From NCBI RefSeq assembly GCF_007671675.1, contig NZ_VCGW01000004.1, positions 248,001 to 312,000 of the forward strand: a stretch of DNA of 64,000 bases, given 5' to 3'. This document shows, piece after piece, positions 27,558 to 35,794 of the stretch. Every line of letters starts with the position of its first letter. Position 1 is the first letter of the stretch. Under the pieces are notes generated by a model that was not told the origin of the DNA, ran no database searches, and was given only the letters and a program-made list of their open reading frames with translations. The DNA comes from Marinobacter maritimus. Lineage in GTDB: Bacteria; Pseudomonadota; Gammaproteobacteria; Pseudomonadales; Oleiphilaceae. The position numbers and the translations under genes are program-made.

Positions 27558-29028
27558 CGGGTGCAGTCTCCGAGCTTGATATGCGTTTGTTTGCTGATGC
27601 TACCGGGAAGCGACAGGTTAGCGTAAGGCCGCCGGTTGCGGCAGGTTGCGCATCCAGAAATCCGCCAAAACCTTCGATGATGGAACGGCTCATGGAAAGC
27701 CCGAGCCCAAGCCCCTGAGGTTTGCTGGTATAAAACGGCTGAAACATCTGTCTGATTCCCTGTTCATCAAGCCCGGGGCCTTCATCCGTGACATCAATCA
27801 ATGTTTCGCCTTCATTATTTATTGACGTTGAGATCATCAGGCGGGAACGGAGATCGTCTGGTTGAGAGTTCTGCGCCTCCACGTTTGCTTCGATGCCATT
27901 ACGGATCAGGTTGATCAGCACCTGCTCCAGCAAAACCGGATCTGCGATGATGCCCGGCTCGCAGGTGGCCGGTAAGCAGAGAATGTCCACGTTGTTTTTG
28001 TCAGCTTCCCACTGACAAAGCCGGGCGACGTTACTGAGCGTCTGGTTTAGCGAAACCGCTGCGGTGCGCTTCTGGCCTTTGCGCAGAAAGGCGCGCAGGC
28101 GCTTTATGACTTCGGAAGCGCGATTGGCATGATGAATGATCTTCTCAAGACCATCGTCTACGCGCTCAAGGTGTTCAGGGTGGGTTCCGGCGGTTTTCAG
28201 GTAGCGCTGGCTGGCACCGGCAAAGTTGACGATTGTTGCCAATGGCTGGTTCATTTCGTGGGCAATGCTTGAGGCCAGCTCGCCAAGAGTTGCCAATCGT
28301 GCCGTGTGGGCAAGCTCATCTGCCAGCTTACGGCTGTTTTCTTCCGACTCCACCCGTGCCGTGATATCCCTCGATACGCTGACCACCTCGACAACCGCAC
28401 CCGTGTAGGTTTCCCGTATGGCGCGGCTTGCAATCTCGAGCCAGCGTTTGCTGCCGTCACGATGAGTTATGTCCAGGGTCATGGTAGCGTATCCGTCTTC
28501 CGTCAAAAGTCTGTGACTTTCCATCAGTTGCCGGGCTGTACTGTCAATATGAAAGATTTCCTCCAACGCTTTGCCCCGGAGCTCTTCTGGCCAGTAACCG
28601 AGCAGGCGCCATGAAGCCGGGGTCGCATCGATAAAACGTCCATCCGGAGCATGCCGCGAGATGAGGTCGGTGGTGTTTTCGGTGATCAGCCGATAAAGGC
28701 GATTTGACCGAATGGCTTGTTCCTGGGTCCGGACATCGTCTGTGGCATCTCTGCCTCGGGCAAGCACCTCACCAGTTTGCTGGCAGGGGATAAACGTCCA
28801 CATGAGAATGGTCTCGTTGAACCGGGCTTCCGCATTCTCGATTGATCGTGCTTGATGCAGGGCGGCTTTTACCAGTGCCTGCACATTCGACGGCAGCAGA
28901 TCGGCTAGGTTGTTCAGGCCGTTCCCCGCCCGCAATGTTTCGGCGGCCTGATTGCTGCGCAAAAGGGTAGCGCTTGCACCAAGTATCAGGCCGGGTTGCG
29001 GATCTGCATCTGACAAACTAAAACCCAT
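27550..29028 (-). CDS. PAS-domain sensor histidine kinase (FixL-like)
   Basis: A 492-residue kinase without membrane segments, so probably cytoplasmic. It has an N-terminal PAS-like region, a PAS/PAC domain (about 105-225, with the PAC part VSVSRDITARVESEE), a dimerisation/phosphoacceptor helix with H257 in SIAHEMNQPLATI, and an ATPase domain with DEGPGLDEQG and GLGLGLSMS. The signal is not predictable; no haem ligand can be claimed. It forms a pair with the response regulator that overlaps its 3' end. The intergenic region shared with the acyl-CoA ligase (29029-29203) is AT-rich and contains TATAATACG and TATACG steps that could be promoters. Confidence 0.92.
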   Translation of the reverse strand: MGFSLSDADPQPGLILGASATLLRSNQAAETLRAGNGLNNLADLLPSNVQALVKAALHQARSIENAEARFNETILMWTFIPCQQTGEVLARGRDATDDVRTQEQAIRSNRLYRLITENTTDLISRHAPDGRFIDATPASWRLLGYWPEELRGKALEEIFHIDSTARQLMESHRLLTEDGYATMTLDITHRDGSKRWLEIASRAIRETYTGAVVEVVSVSRDITARVESEENSRKLADELAHTARLATLGELASSIAHEMNQPLATIVNFAGASQRYLKTAGTHPEHLERVDDGLEKIIHHANRASEVIKRLRAFLRKGQKRTAAVSLNQTLSNVARLCQWEADKNNVDILCLPATCEPGIIADPVLLEQVLINLIRNGIEANVEAQNSQPDDLRSRLMISTSINNEGETLIDVTDEGPGLDEQGIRQMFQPFYTSKPQGLGLGLSMSRSIIEGFGGFLDAQPAATGGLTLTCRFPVASANKRISSSETAPDE

Positions 29029-29203
29029 AGTAGTAACAGAGTCGCTCGCAAGGGATGGAGTATAGTATTTGCACTATAATACGTTGGTGTAATTTCTATA
29101 CGTTGGGTTATTAAGCATTATATCGCGCAATGAAAGTATAGCGACCCCAGCGGTTTTGCTGAATACACCACAAGAACAATAGGCTCATACAGAGGACCAC
29201 ACA

Positions 29204-30832
29204 ATGACCTCGATTTTTGATCAGGACCTTGCGCCTATCGGTGCCAATTACGCTGTTCAATCTCCCGTTGATTTTATTGAACGTACTGCCAGTGTGTATC
29301 CGGATTTTCCGTCCGTTATTCACGGAGCTATCCGCTATAACTGGTCGCAAACCTATGATCGCTCCCGGCGCCTGGCGTCGGCGCTGAAAGGTCGAGGCAT
29401 TGGCAAGGGCGATACGGTCGCCGTGATGTTGCCCAATATCCCGGCGATGGTTGAGTGCCATTTCGGTGTGCCGATGATAGGTGCGGTGCTGAACACGCTG
29501 AATGTGCGCCTGGATGCGGAAGCCATCTCTTTTATGCTCGATCACGGCGAAGCAAAAGTTGTGATCGCAGATCGCGAGTTTGGCGAAGTGGTACGCGAGG
29601 CTGTCAGCCGTTTGGAAGACAAGCCTCTGGTCATTGATGTGGACGATCCGGAATACGGAGAGGGCGTTCAGGTAAGCGATCTGGACTACGAAGCGTTTCT
29701 GAAGGAAGGTGATCCGCAGTTCCAGTGGAGCTTCCCGGACAACGAATGGGATGCAATATCGCTGAATTACACCTCCGGAACCACAGGCAATCCAAAGGGT
29801 GTTGTGTATCACCACCGCGGCGCTTATATCAACGCCCTGGGTAACCAGGCCGTGTGGTCAATGGGCATGCATCCGGTGTATCTGTGGACGCTGCCCATGT
29901 TCCACTGCAACGGCTGGTGTTTCCCCTGGACGATTACGGCCATGGCCGGCACGCACGTTTGCCTGCGCCGGGTTGATCCGGAAAAAATTCTGCAACTGAT
30001 CCGGGATCATCAGGTCACGCACATGTGCGGCGCACCCATTGTGCTGAACGCCCTGTTGAACGTGCCGCCCGAATCCAAGGCTGGCATTGATCACGAAGTC
30101 CGCTCTATGACCGCAGGCGCGGCGCCTCCGGCTCAGGTTATTGGTGCTGTCGAGGAAATGGGCATCAAAGTGACTCACGTCTATGGCCTGACGGAAGTCT
30201 ACGGCCCGGTAACGGTCTGTGCGTGGAAGTCGAAGTGGGATGATCTGCCGCTGCATGATCGGGCGAAGATAAAAGCCCGTCAGGGTGTGCGTTATCACAC
30301 CCTTGCCGGCACCATGGTGGGTGACATCGAAACGATGGAACCGGTTCCCAAAGACGGCAAGACCATCGGTGAAATCTTCCTGCGCGGTAATACCGTGATG
30401 AAAGGTTATCTGAAAAACCCGAAAGCCACTGAGGAAGCGTTTCGTGGCGGTTGGTTCCATACCGGCGACCTGGCCGTGTGGCACGAAGACGGCTATATGG
30501 AAATCAAGGATCGTCTGAAGGATATTATTATTTCCGGCGGCGAGAACATTTCCACCATTGAAGTAGAGGATACGCTTTACCGGCATCCGGCTGTTCTCGA
30601 GGCCGCTGTAGTGTCTCGTCCGGATGAAAAATGGGGCGAAACTCCCTGCGCCTTTGTGACCCTCAAACCGGAAGCAGGCGATGTAAGCGAAGAGGATATT
30701 ATCAACTTCTGCCGCGAACACCTGGCTCGCTTCAAGGTGCCCAAAACCGTTGTTTTCTCTGAACTGCCCAAAACCTCCACGGGCAAGATCCAGAAGTTCG
30801 TACTGAGGGATCAAGCCAAAGAACTGGACTGA
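29204..30832 (+). CDS. AMP-forming acyl-CoA synthetase (AlkK-like fatty acid-CoA ligase)
   Basis: A 542-residue ANL-superfamily ligase that activates a fatty acid to acyl-CoA through an acyl-adenylate. The P-loop is YTSGTTGNPKG. GLTEVYGPV, GGWFHTGDLAVWHEDGY and KDIIISGGENIS are the other core motifs, and the catalytic Lys is in KTSTGKIQKF. It resembles medium-chain (AlkK) and dimethylsulfoniopropionate/3-methylmercaptopropionate ligases, which cannot be told apart here. ATG 29204 follows GAGGACC. It is divergent from the FixL-like kinase and ends with a 12-bp hairpin. Confidence 0.92.
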   Translation: MTSIFDQDLAPIGANYAVQSPVDFIERTASVYPDFPSVIHGAIRYNWSQTYDRSRRLASALKGRGIGKGDTVAVMLPNIPAMVECHFGVPMIGAVLNTLNVRLDAEAISFMLDHGEAKVVIADREFGEVVREAVSRLEDKPLVIDVDDPEYGEGVQVSDLDYEAFLKEGDPQFQWSFPDNEWDAISLNYTSGTTGNPKGVVYHHRGAYINALGNQAVWSMGMHPVYLWTLPMFHCNGWCFPWTITAMAGTHVCLRRVDPEKILQLIRDHQVTHMCGAPIVLNALLNVPPESKAGIDHEVRSMTAGAAPPAQVIGAVEEMGIKVTHVYGLTEVYGPVTVCAWKSKWDDLPLHDRAKIKARQGVRYHTLAGTMVGDIETMEPVPKDGKTIGEIFLRGNTVMKGYLKNPKATEEAFRGGWFHTGDLAVWHEDGYMEIKDRLKDIIISGGENISTIEVEDTLYRHPAVLEAAVVSRPDEKWGETPCAFVTLKPEAGDVSEEDIINFCREHLARFKVPKTVVFSELPKTSTGKIQKFVLRDQAKELD

Positions 30833-30841
30833 TCTCCTGGC

Positions 30842-30867
30842 CGGCAGCACCAGCCCTGGTGCTGCCG
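30842..30867. terminator. Strong hairpin after the acyl-CoA synthetase gene
   Basis: CGGCAGCACCAG and CTGGTGCTGCCG form a perfect 12-bp stem with a 2-base loop, 9 bases after the stop codon. No T-run follows (AATATAACC), so it is either a weak terminator or a 3'-end protecting stem. Confidence 0.55.
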
Positions 30868-30928
30868 AATATAACCTAAAAAAATATGATCAGGCACACG
30901 CTGCGCGCGCGTGCCAGGAGACTTTGTT

Positions 30929-32305
30929 ATGCAAATTTTTCACCGTAAGAATGGGGAAGAGCAGCCGTTTTGGCCTGCAGGCCCTTTCAAAATCCGCCTT
31001 CCTTTCGTTCATTACCGCTGGGAATTTGCGGAAATGGTTCAGGCTTTGATCATGTTTGTGGTTAGTCTGGCCATGATTCCGCTATTGCAAAAATACCTTG
31101 GTGTGCCCTATGACGTAGCCTTGGCCTATGCCGTGATCTGCGGTATCGGTTTTATGCTGCCTGCCTTGCTGGGTGTCCCACTGGTGCCCGGCTGGATAAC
31201 GCCGGGCATTCCGGTGGTGCTGCTTTTTCTGAGTGATTTTGAGCCTGGCCCGGAGGCAATCCAGGCGATGTTCGCACTGCAGTTTCTGGTGTTTATCATT
31301 TTCCTTTTTCTCGGCGTCACTCGTCTAGGGAGCAAGCTGGTTGATCTGATTCCTCGTTCCATGAAGGGCGGGATTATTATCGGTGCCGGTATTGCCGCGC
31401 TAATGGGGGAAATCGAAGTGGGCGGTCGCGTGGCCAATACGCCCATATCACTGATTGTTGGCGGTCTTGTTTGCCTGTATCTGATGTTTTCTGTGTCTTT
31501 CAAGGGCTTTGTTGAGAGCAACTCCTTTGCTCGCAAAATCGCCAACTACGGCATGGTTCCGGGCATGATTGTGGCCATTCTCGTGGGGTTTGCCACCGGC
31601 GAATACGATGTACCGAATGTTGAATGGGGCATTACCAAACCGGCTTTTGATGAGTTGTGGAACTACCTGCCGTTTACGGTTGGATTCCCCAATCCCGAAG
31701 TATTCCTCTACGCCATCCCAACGGCGGTCATCGCCTACATCATCGCCTTCGGGGATATCGTCGTGGGGCAGTCCCTGATGAACCGTGTGGATCATCTTCG
31801 TAAAGATGAGGACATCGACAACAGTATCGACCGTGTGCACCTGGTAACGGCCATCCGGAACGGTGGACATGCATTCTTTGCTCCTTACCCCGGGCTTGCT
31901 GGCCCAATCTGGACCGCCGTAACCGCGACTATGGCAGAGCGCTACAAGTATGGCCGCAACGCCATGGATTCTATCTACAGCGGCGGTGGCACCTTCTGGA
32001 TTACCGGCTTTATTGCGCTGTTTATTCTGCCGTTGGTGAGTTTTTTCCAGCCGGTACTGCCCATTGCGTTGTCCCTGACTCTTCTGTTGACCGGCTATAT
32101 CTGTTTGATGGTTGGCTTGGAGCAGTTGGAGAACAACACTGAGCGCGGCATAGCCGGCACCATGGGTGTGGTGTTGGCGGTTTACGGCGCGGGCTGGGGA
32201 CTTGCGACGGGTGTGGTTCTTTACTTGCTGATTGAGCGAACCAAGTTGCTTGGTTTTACCTCGGACCCTGAAGCGCCGGGTATTGATGGGGCCGACAAAC
32301 ACTGA
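30929..32305 (+). CDS. NCS2/SLC23-like membrane permease
   Basis: A 458-residue inner-membrane protein with roughly 12-14 hydrophobic segments. The general plan of nucleobase/ascorbate or xanthine permeases is visible, with a proline/glycine-rich half-helix near LVPGWITPGIPVVLLF and GDIVVGQSLMNRVDH in the middle. It belongs to a divergent branch of the family, so the substrate (purine, uracil or organic anion) is unassigned. ATG 30929 is preferred over GTG 30911 because CAGGAG lies 8 bases upstream. It is a single gene closed by an intrinsic terminator at 32357-32383. Confidence 0.8.
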   Translation: MQIFHRKNGEEQPFWPAGPFKIRLPFVHYRWEFAEMVQALIMFVVSLAMIPLLQKYLGVPYDVALAYAVICGIGFMLPALLGVPLVPGWITPGIPVVLLFLSDFEPGPEAIQAMFALQFLVFIIFLFLGVTRLGSKLVDLIPRSMKGGIIIGAGIAALMGEIEVGGRVANTPISLIVGGLVCLYLMFSVSFKGFVESNSFARKIANYGMVPGMIVAILVGFATGEYDVPNVEWGITKPAFDELWNYLPFTVGFPNPEVFLYAIPTAVIAYIIAFGDIVVGQSLMNRVDHLRKDEDIDNSIDRVHLVTAIRNGGHAFFAPYPGLAGPIWTAVTATMAERYKYGRNAMDSIYSGGGTFWITGFIALFILPLVSFFQPVLPIALSLTLLLTGYICLMVGLEQLENNTERGIAGTMGVVLAVYGAGWGLATGVVLYLLIERTKLLGFTSDPEAPGIDGADKH

Positions 32306-32356
32306 ATTGGCGGCCTCCGGTTCAGGTCGGAGGCAGTTCAGACCCTGTGTGTCTTT

Positions 32357-32383
32357 GGGAGGCGGAATGCCTCCCCTTTTTTT
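32357..32383 (+). terminator. Intrinsic terminator after the NCS2-like gene
   Basis: GGGAGGC and GCCTCCC pair around GGAAT, followed by C and seven T residues. It lies 52 bases after the permease stop and before the next plus-strand gene. Confidence 0.88.
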
Positions 32384-32556
32384 GCCCGCTGTTATTGTTT
32401 CTACTGGTTGCCACCAATGACGGTGTGTCATTTTGTGACAATCTGTCCGTTTTGCCCGTTGCACCCTTCCTTCCTTCTTGTTTTCAGGACTAAACTGGAT
32501 CCATTGGTGATTTTTTGTCCGCCGTTCGTAAATTATAAAAAAAGCAGGAGGCAGTC

Positions 32557-33381
32557 ATGACCGTCAGCTCCACTCCCGAGGGTGTGTCCGTTCAGCCACG
32601 GCATCTGCACTTTGATGTTAGTGAAGATCTGAAAGTGTTCTGGCACGGCGATGATGCGTTCCGTACAGCATTTTTCAATGCGTTATCACTTCAGTTTCCG
32701 GATGGAGAGCAACAATTTATCAATGCGGTGCGGCTATATCGGGACAGGATTGACGATCCGAAGTTGAAAGCCGAGATCCGTGGGTTTATCGGCCAGGAAG
32801 CGCTGCATAGCCGTGAGCACAAAGCCTACAACGAGGCTCTAAAAGCTCGGGGTTATGACATTGACGGGCTGGAACGCCGTTTTCATAAGCACATGGAGTG
32901 GGTTGGAAAGCTGGCGCCCAGCCGGCAACTGGCGGGTACTTGCGGTGCCGAGCATTATACGGCGGTACTGGCGAATGCCATATTGAGCGATCCGGAATGG
33001 CTGAGTGGTGCAACGCCTGCCATGGCCCAGCTCTGGCGCTGGCATGCCATAGAAGAAACCGAACACAAGTCGGTGGCGTTTGATGTATACCGAGAGTGCG
33101 TTGGCAACGAGCGCATGCGGCGGATTATCTTCCTGTTTGTAACCTGGAATTTCTTTAAATATACCTTCCTGAATACCTGCAGCCTTCTGAAAACCGACGG
33201 CAAGCTCTGGAGTCTTCGCACCTGGATGGGTGGCCTCAACTTTCTGTGGGGAAAACCCGGTATTTTGCGTCAGTGCCTGCCAGGCTTTCTGGCGTATTTT
33301 CGCAAAGACTTCCATCCCTGGCAGCAGGACAACAGGGTGCTGCTGGAGAAAAATCTCCAGGACCTGGATGCGGCAGTCTGA
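32557..33381 (+). CDS. Predicted metal-dependent hydrolase (PF10118-like)
   Basis: A 274-residue protein, mostly helical, matching the uncharacterised 'predicted metal-dependent hydrolase' family. It carries carboxylate/His motifs spaced like a ferritin-like di-metal site: GQEALHSREH, CGAEHYTAVL and AIEETEHKSVAFDVY. No signal peptide is seen; a hydrophobic stretch (RIIFLFVTWNFFKYTF) could be amphipathic. The biochemical function is not established, but homologues are often near lipid genes. ATG 32557 follows CAGGAGGCAGTC, a strong ribosome site. No partner genes are coupled to it. Confidence 0.78.
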   Translation: MTVSSTPEGVSVQPRHLHFDVSEDLKVFWHGDDAFRTAFFNALSLQFPDGEQQFINAVRLYRDRIDDPKLKAEIRGFIGQEALHSREHKAYNEALKARGYDIDGLERRFHKHMEWVGKLAPSRQLAGTCGAEHYTAVLANAILSDPEWLSGATPAMAQLWRWHAIEETEHKSVAFDVYRECVGNERMRRIIFLFVTWNFFKYTFLNTCSLLKTDGKLWSLRTWMGGLNFLWGKPGILRQCLPGFLAYFRKDFHPWQQDNRVLLEKNLQDLDAAV

Positions 33382-33542
33382 CCTGAATCGAAAAATCTTG
33401 CACGGGCGAGGCGGGTGACACTGGCCAGCCCGCAGCTGATTGATTGCAGTTATGGCGAATTCGCCTGGCTTGTCTTCGTGTTAGTCTCACGGCCCCAATA
33501 AAAAAACAATCTGATTTTTAACCTCAATAGGGCCATCACTAC

Positions 33543-34577
33543 ATGACCAAGAGCAAAACCGATCCAGCCAGTCAGCTGCTCGAGCTACACATCAAGCATG
33601 AGGTTGCAGCACTTAAGGGCGCAAAACTCCGTAAGTTTCTCAAGCAGGAAGTCAATGAGCTTCTTGATCTTGCGGGTGGTATTACGCTGAATCGAATTGC
33701 CTCAGAAAACCAGGTGATGGAGACGATTCAGCGTGTTGTCGTGAACATGGAGCTGGACGCAGGCATTCCGGAGCTGGCGGGTGAAATGGCCACCGAGGTG
33801 CTGAATGCGCCGGTTCAGGCAAAGACAGCGCTGGGGGACATTATCACCCGGGAGCAAGCTACTGGCTTTGTGGAAGAAATGCTTGCGCTCAGGCAGCAAC
33901 GTGAGCGGGTGATCAGCGAAATCATGGCTCATCCGGTTTATCAGGAACTGGTTTCGAATGTGGTGTATCAAGGGGTGGTCAATTACCTCTACGAAGACAA
34001 CCTGATCACCAAGTCGGTCCCCGGCGTTGGTTCCATGATGAAATTTGGCAAGCGTATGGCCAATAAAGCGGTACCCGGGTTAGATGAAACCTTTGAACGA
34101 CGGCTCAAAGCCTGGCTCTCCGACAGCCTGCCAGGGCTGATCAATCGCAGTGAGCAGTTTCTTCAGAAGGCGCTCTCCGATGATGAGGTGAGGGATACGG
34201 TTATGGCGGCCTGGGTCGCCATGGAGGACCGAACGCTTGCGGAGTTGCAGGAAGGCTTGGGTGATGTGGAATTGCAGACCTTTGTGGTGCTGGGCTATGA
34301 GTTCTGGCTGCAGTTCCGGAAGACCGACTACTTTGAAGGTTGCGCCCGTGCAGTGGTTGCGCACCTGTTTTTGAAATATGGTGACCGACCGCTTACCGAT
34401 CTGCTCGACGACGTTGGCGTTACCGAGGATTTGATCATGGCAGAAGTGGACGCCTGGGCCATTCCGATTATAGACGTGCTCCGGGAAGAGGGTTATGTTG
34501 AGACTCTTGTGCGTCGGCGGCTGGCAGCGTTTTATAACTCTGCAGCCGCGCGCAAAATTCTTGAGCAGGAGGCCTGA
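33543..34577 (+). CDS. Hypothetical cytoplasmic helical protein
   Basis: A 344-residue protein of unknown function. It is rich in charged helices and has no signal peptide or membrane segment. Conserved-looking blocks include FVEEMLALRQQRERVISEIM, the glycine/proline patch SVPGVGSMMKFGKRM and AVPGLDETFERRLKAWL. I do not recognise a catalytic motif. The start at ATG 33543 is immediately after an AT-rich stretch. It may be in one transcript with the following LysE gene (27-base gap). It is intact and has the base composition of its neighbours. Confidence 0.75.
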   Translation: MTKSKTDPASQLLELHIKHEVAALKGAKLRKFLKQEVNELLDLAGGITLNRIASENQVMETIQRVVVNMELDAGIPELAGEMATEVLNAPVQAKTALGDIITREQATGFVEEMLALRQQRERVISEIMAHPVYQELVSNVVYQGVVNYLYEDNLITKSVPGVGSMMKFGKRMANKAVPGLDETFERRLKAWLSDSLPGLINRSEQFLQKALSDDEVRDTVMAAWVAMEDRTLAELQEGLGDVELQTFVVLGYEFWLQFRKTDYFEGCARAVVAHLFLKYGDRPLTDLLDDVGVTEDLIMAEVDAWAIPIIDVLREEGYVETLVRRRLAAFYNSAAARKILEQEA

Positions 34578-34604
34578 CAGCTTCAGTCTTCCGCAACAAA
34601 AGAT

Positions 34605-35249
34605 GTGGAGGTCTGTCTGGTTTCCGAGTTGTTCTGGGCTTATCTTATTGCCATAGGTCTGCTAACCGTAACGCCTGGTGTGGATACGCTCCTGGTTATG
34701 CGCAATGCCGGTCGCGGTGGCTTCCGGGATGGCTGTGTAACCAGTGTGGGTATTTGCTGTGGCTTGTTTATTCACGCCACTCTCTCGGCATTGGGTATTT
34801 CCCTTCTTTTGCTGGAAACGGCCTGGGCATTCTCTGCGCTCAAGTGGGCTGGGGCCTTTTATCTGATCTGGCTCGGCCTGGGTTCGCTAAAACAAGCCGT
34901 AAAGGGCGGGCCTGCTACTGACGCGAAATCGCCCGCCGTGGCCCGCCGTAACGTTCCAGTGCAGGTGTCGTTCCGTGAAGGCCTGCTCTCTAATGTGCTC
35001 AACCCGAAAACCGCTCTGTTCTATATGGCTCTGTTGCCGCAATTTGTGGATCCTTCGGGAAGTGCCTTTCAGCAATCACTGGTGCTGGCGGGCGTGCACT
35101 TTCTGCTGGCGATGTTCTGGCAGTGTGGTTTGGCCTGGATGGTGGTGCGCTTTCGGGGCGTGGGTGTTGGCGCCGGGGTAAAGCGAATGCTTAATGGGCT
35201 GACCGGGGGCTTTTTTATTGTGATGGGTGCAAAACTGGCAGGGAATTGA
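34605..35249 (+). CDS. LysE/RhtB-family amino acid exporter
   Basis: A 214-residue inner-membrane protein with about six membrane segments. It has the LysE/RhtB opening VTPGVDTLLVMRNAGRGGFRDG and the central LLSNVLNPKTALFYMALLPQFV, both typical of the family that exports amino acids or homoserine lactones. The start is uncertain: GTG 34605 is in frame but has no good ribosome site, and GGAGG at 34607-34611 would fit a start slightly inside the frame. It ends at a strong bidirectional terminator. The substrate is unknown. Confidence 0.85.
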   Translation: MEVCLVSELFWAYLIAIGLLTVTPGVDTLLVMRNAGRGGFRDGCVTSVGICCGLFIHATLSALGISLLLLETAWAFSALKWAGAFYLIWLGLGSLKQAVKGGPATDAKSPAVARRNVPVQVSFREGLLSNVLNPKTALFYMALLPQFVDPSGSAFQQSLVLAGVHFLLAMFWQCGLAWMVVRFRGVGVGAGVKRMLNGLTGGFFIVMGAKLAGN

Positions 35250-35260
35250 CCGGGTATACA

Positions 35261-35294
35261 AAAAAGGGAAGCCGTAGCCGGCTTCCCTTTTTTT
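35261..35294. terminator. Bidirectional intrinsic terminator
   Basis: GGGAAGCCG and CGGCTTCCC form a 9-bp stem with loop TAGC, flanked by five A residues and seven T residues. It ends the lysE-like gene on the plus strand and fdxA on the minus strand. Confidence 0.92.
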
Positions 35295-35322
35295 CAGGCG
35301 GTTGTACTAACCCGCACTGGAA

Positions 35323-35646
35323 TTACTTCTCCAGATATTGAAGCTTGTTGGGCTTGCCATCCCATTCTTCAGCCTCTGGAAGAGGGTCTTTCTTCTCGGT
35401 GATGTTCGGCCACTTACCCGCCAGATCGGCGTTGAGTTCCACAAACTGAACCTGATCTGCCGGCAGTTCGTCTTCCGAGAAAATCGCCTCGGCCGGGCAC
35501 TCAGGCTCACACAGCGCGCAGTCGATACACTCGTCAGGGTCGATTACCAGAAAGTTCGGTCCTTCGTAGAAACAGTCTACCGGGCACACTTCCACGCAGT
35601 CTGTGTATTTGCACTTGATGCAGTTATCGGTAACGATAAACGCCAT
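35323..35646 (-). CDS. fdxA: 7Fe ferredoxin FdxA
   Basis: A 107-residue ferredoxin with one 3Fe-4S and one 4Fe-4S cluster. The first motif is [17 protein letters not shown] and the second [12 protein letters not shown]. The C-terminal extension of about 45 residues is typical of Azotobacter/Pseudomonas FdxI/FdxA. It is a low-potential electron carrier with no assigned partner. It lies directly downstream of mutS (148-base gap), an order also seen in pseudomonads, and has its own AT-rich upstream region. Confidence 0.94.
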   Translation of the reverse strand: MAFIVTDNCIKCKYTDCVEVCPVDCFYEGPNFLVIDPDECIDCALCEPECPAEAIFSEDELPADQVQFVELNADLAGKWPNITEKKDPLPEAEEWDGKPNKLQYLEK

Positions 35647-35794
35647 AATCAGATCCCTGGTCCAGTGGTCAATCTCATCCGGAGCGTGATGTCAGGCTCC
35701 ATGCTTATATTTTAATGGGCGATATTGTAGGGAGCCACCCTCACAGCCGCAAGCGTTTGGCCGCTATAACCTTATTACCCAGATCAACTTTGTA

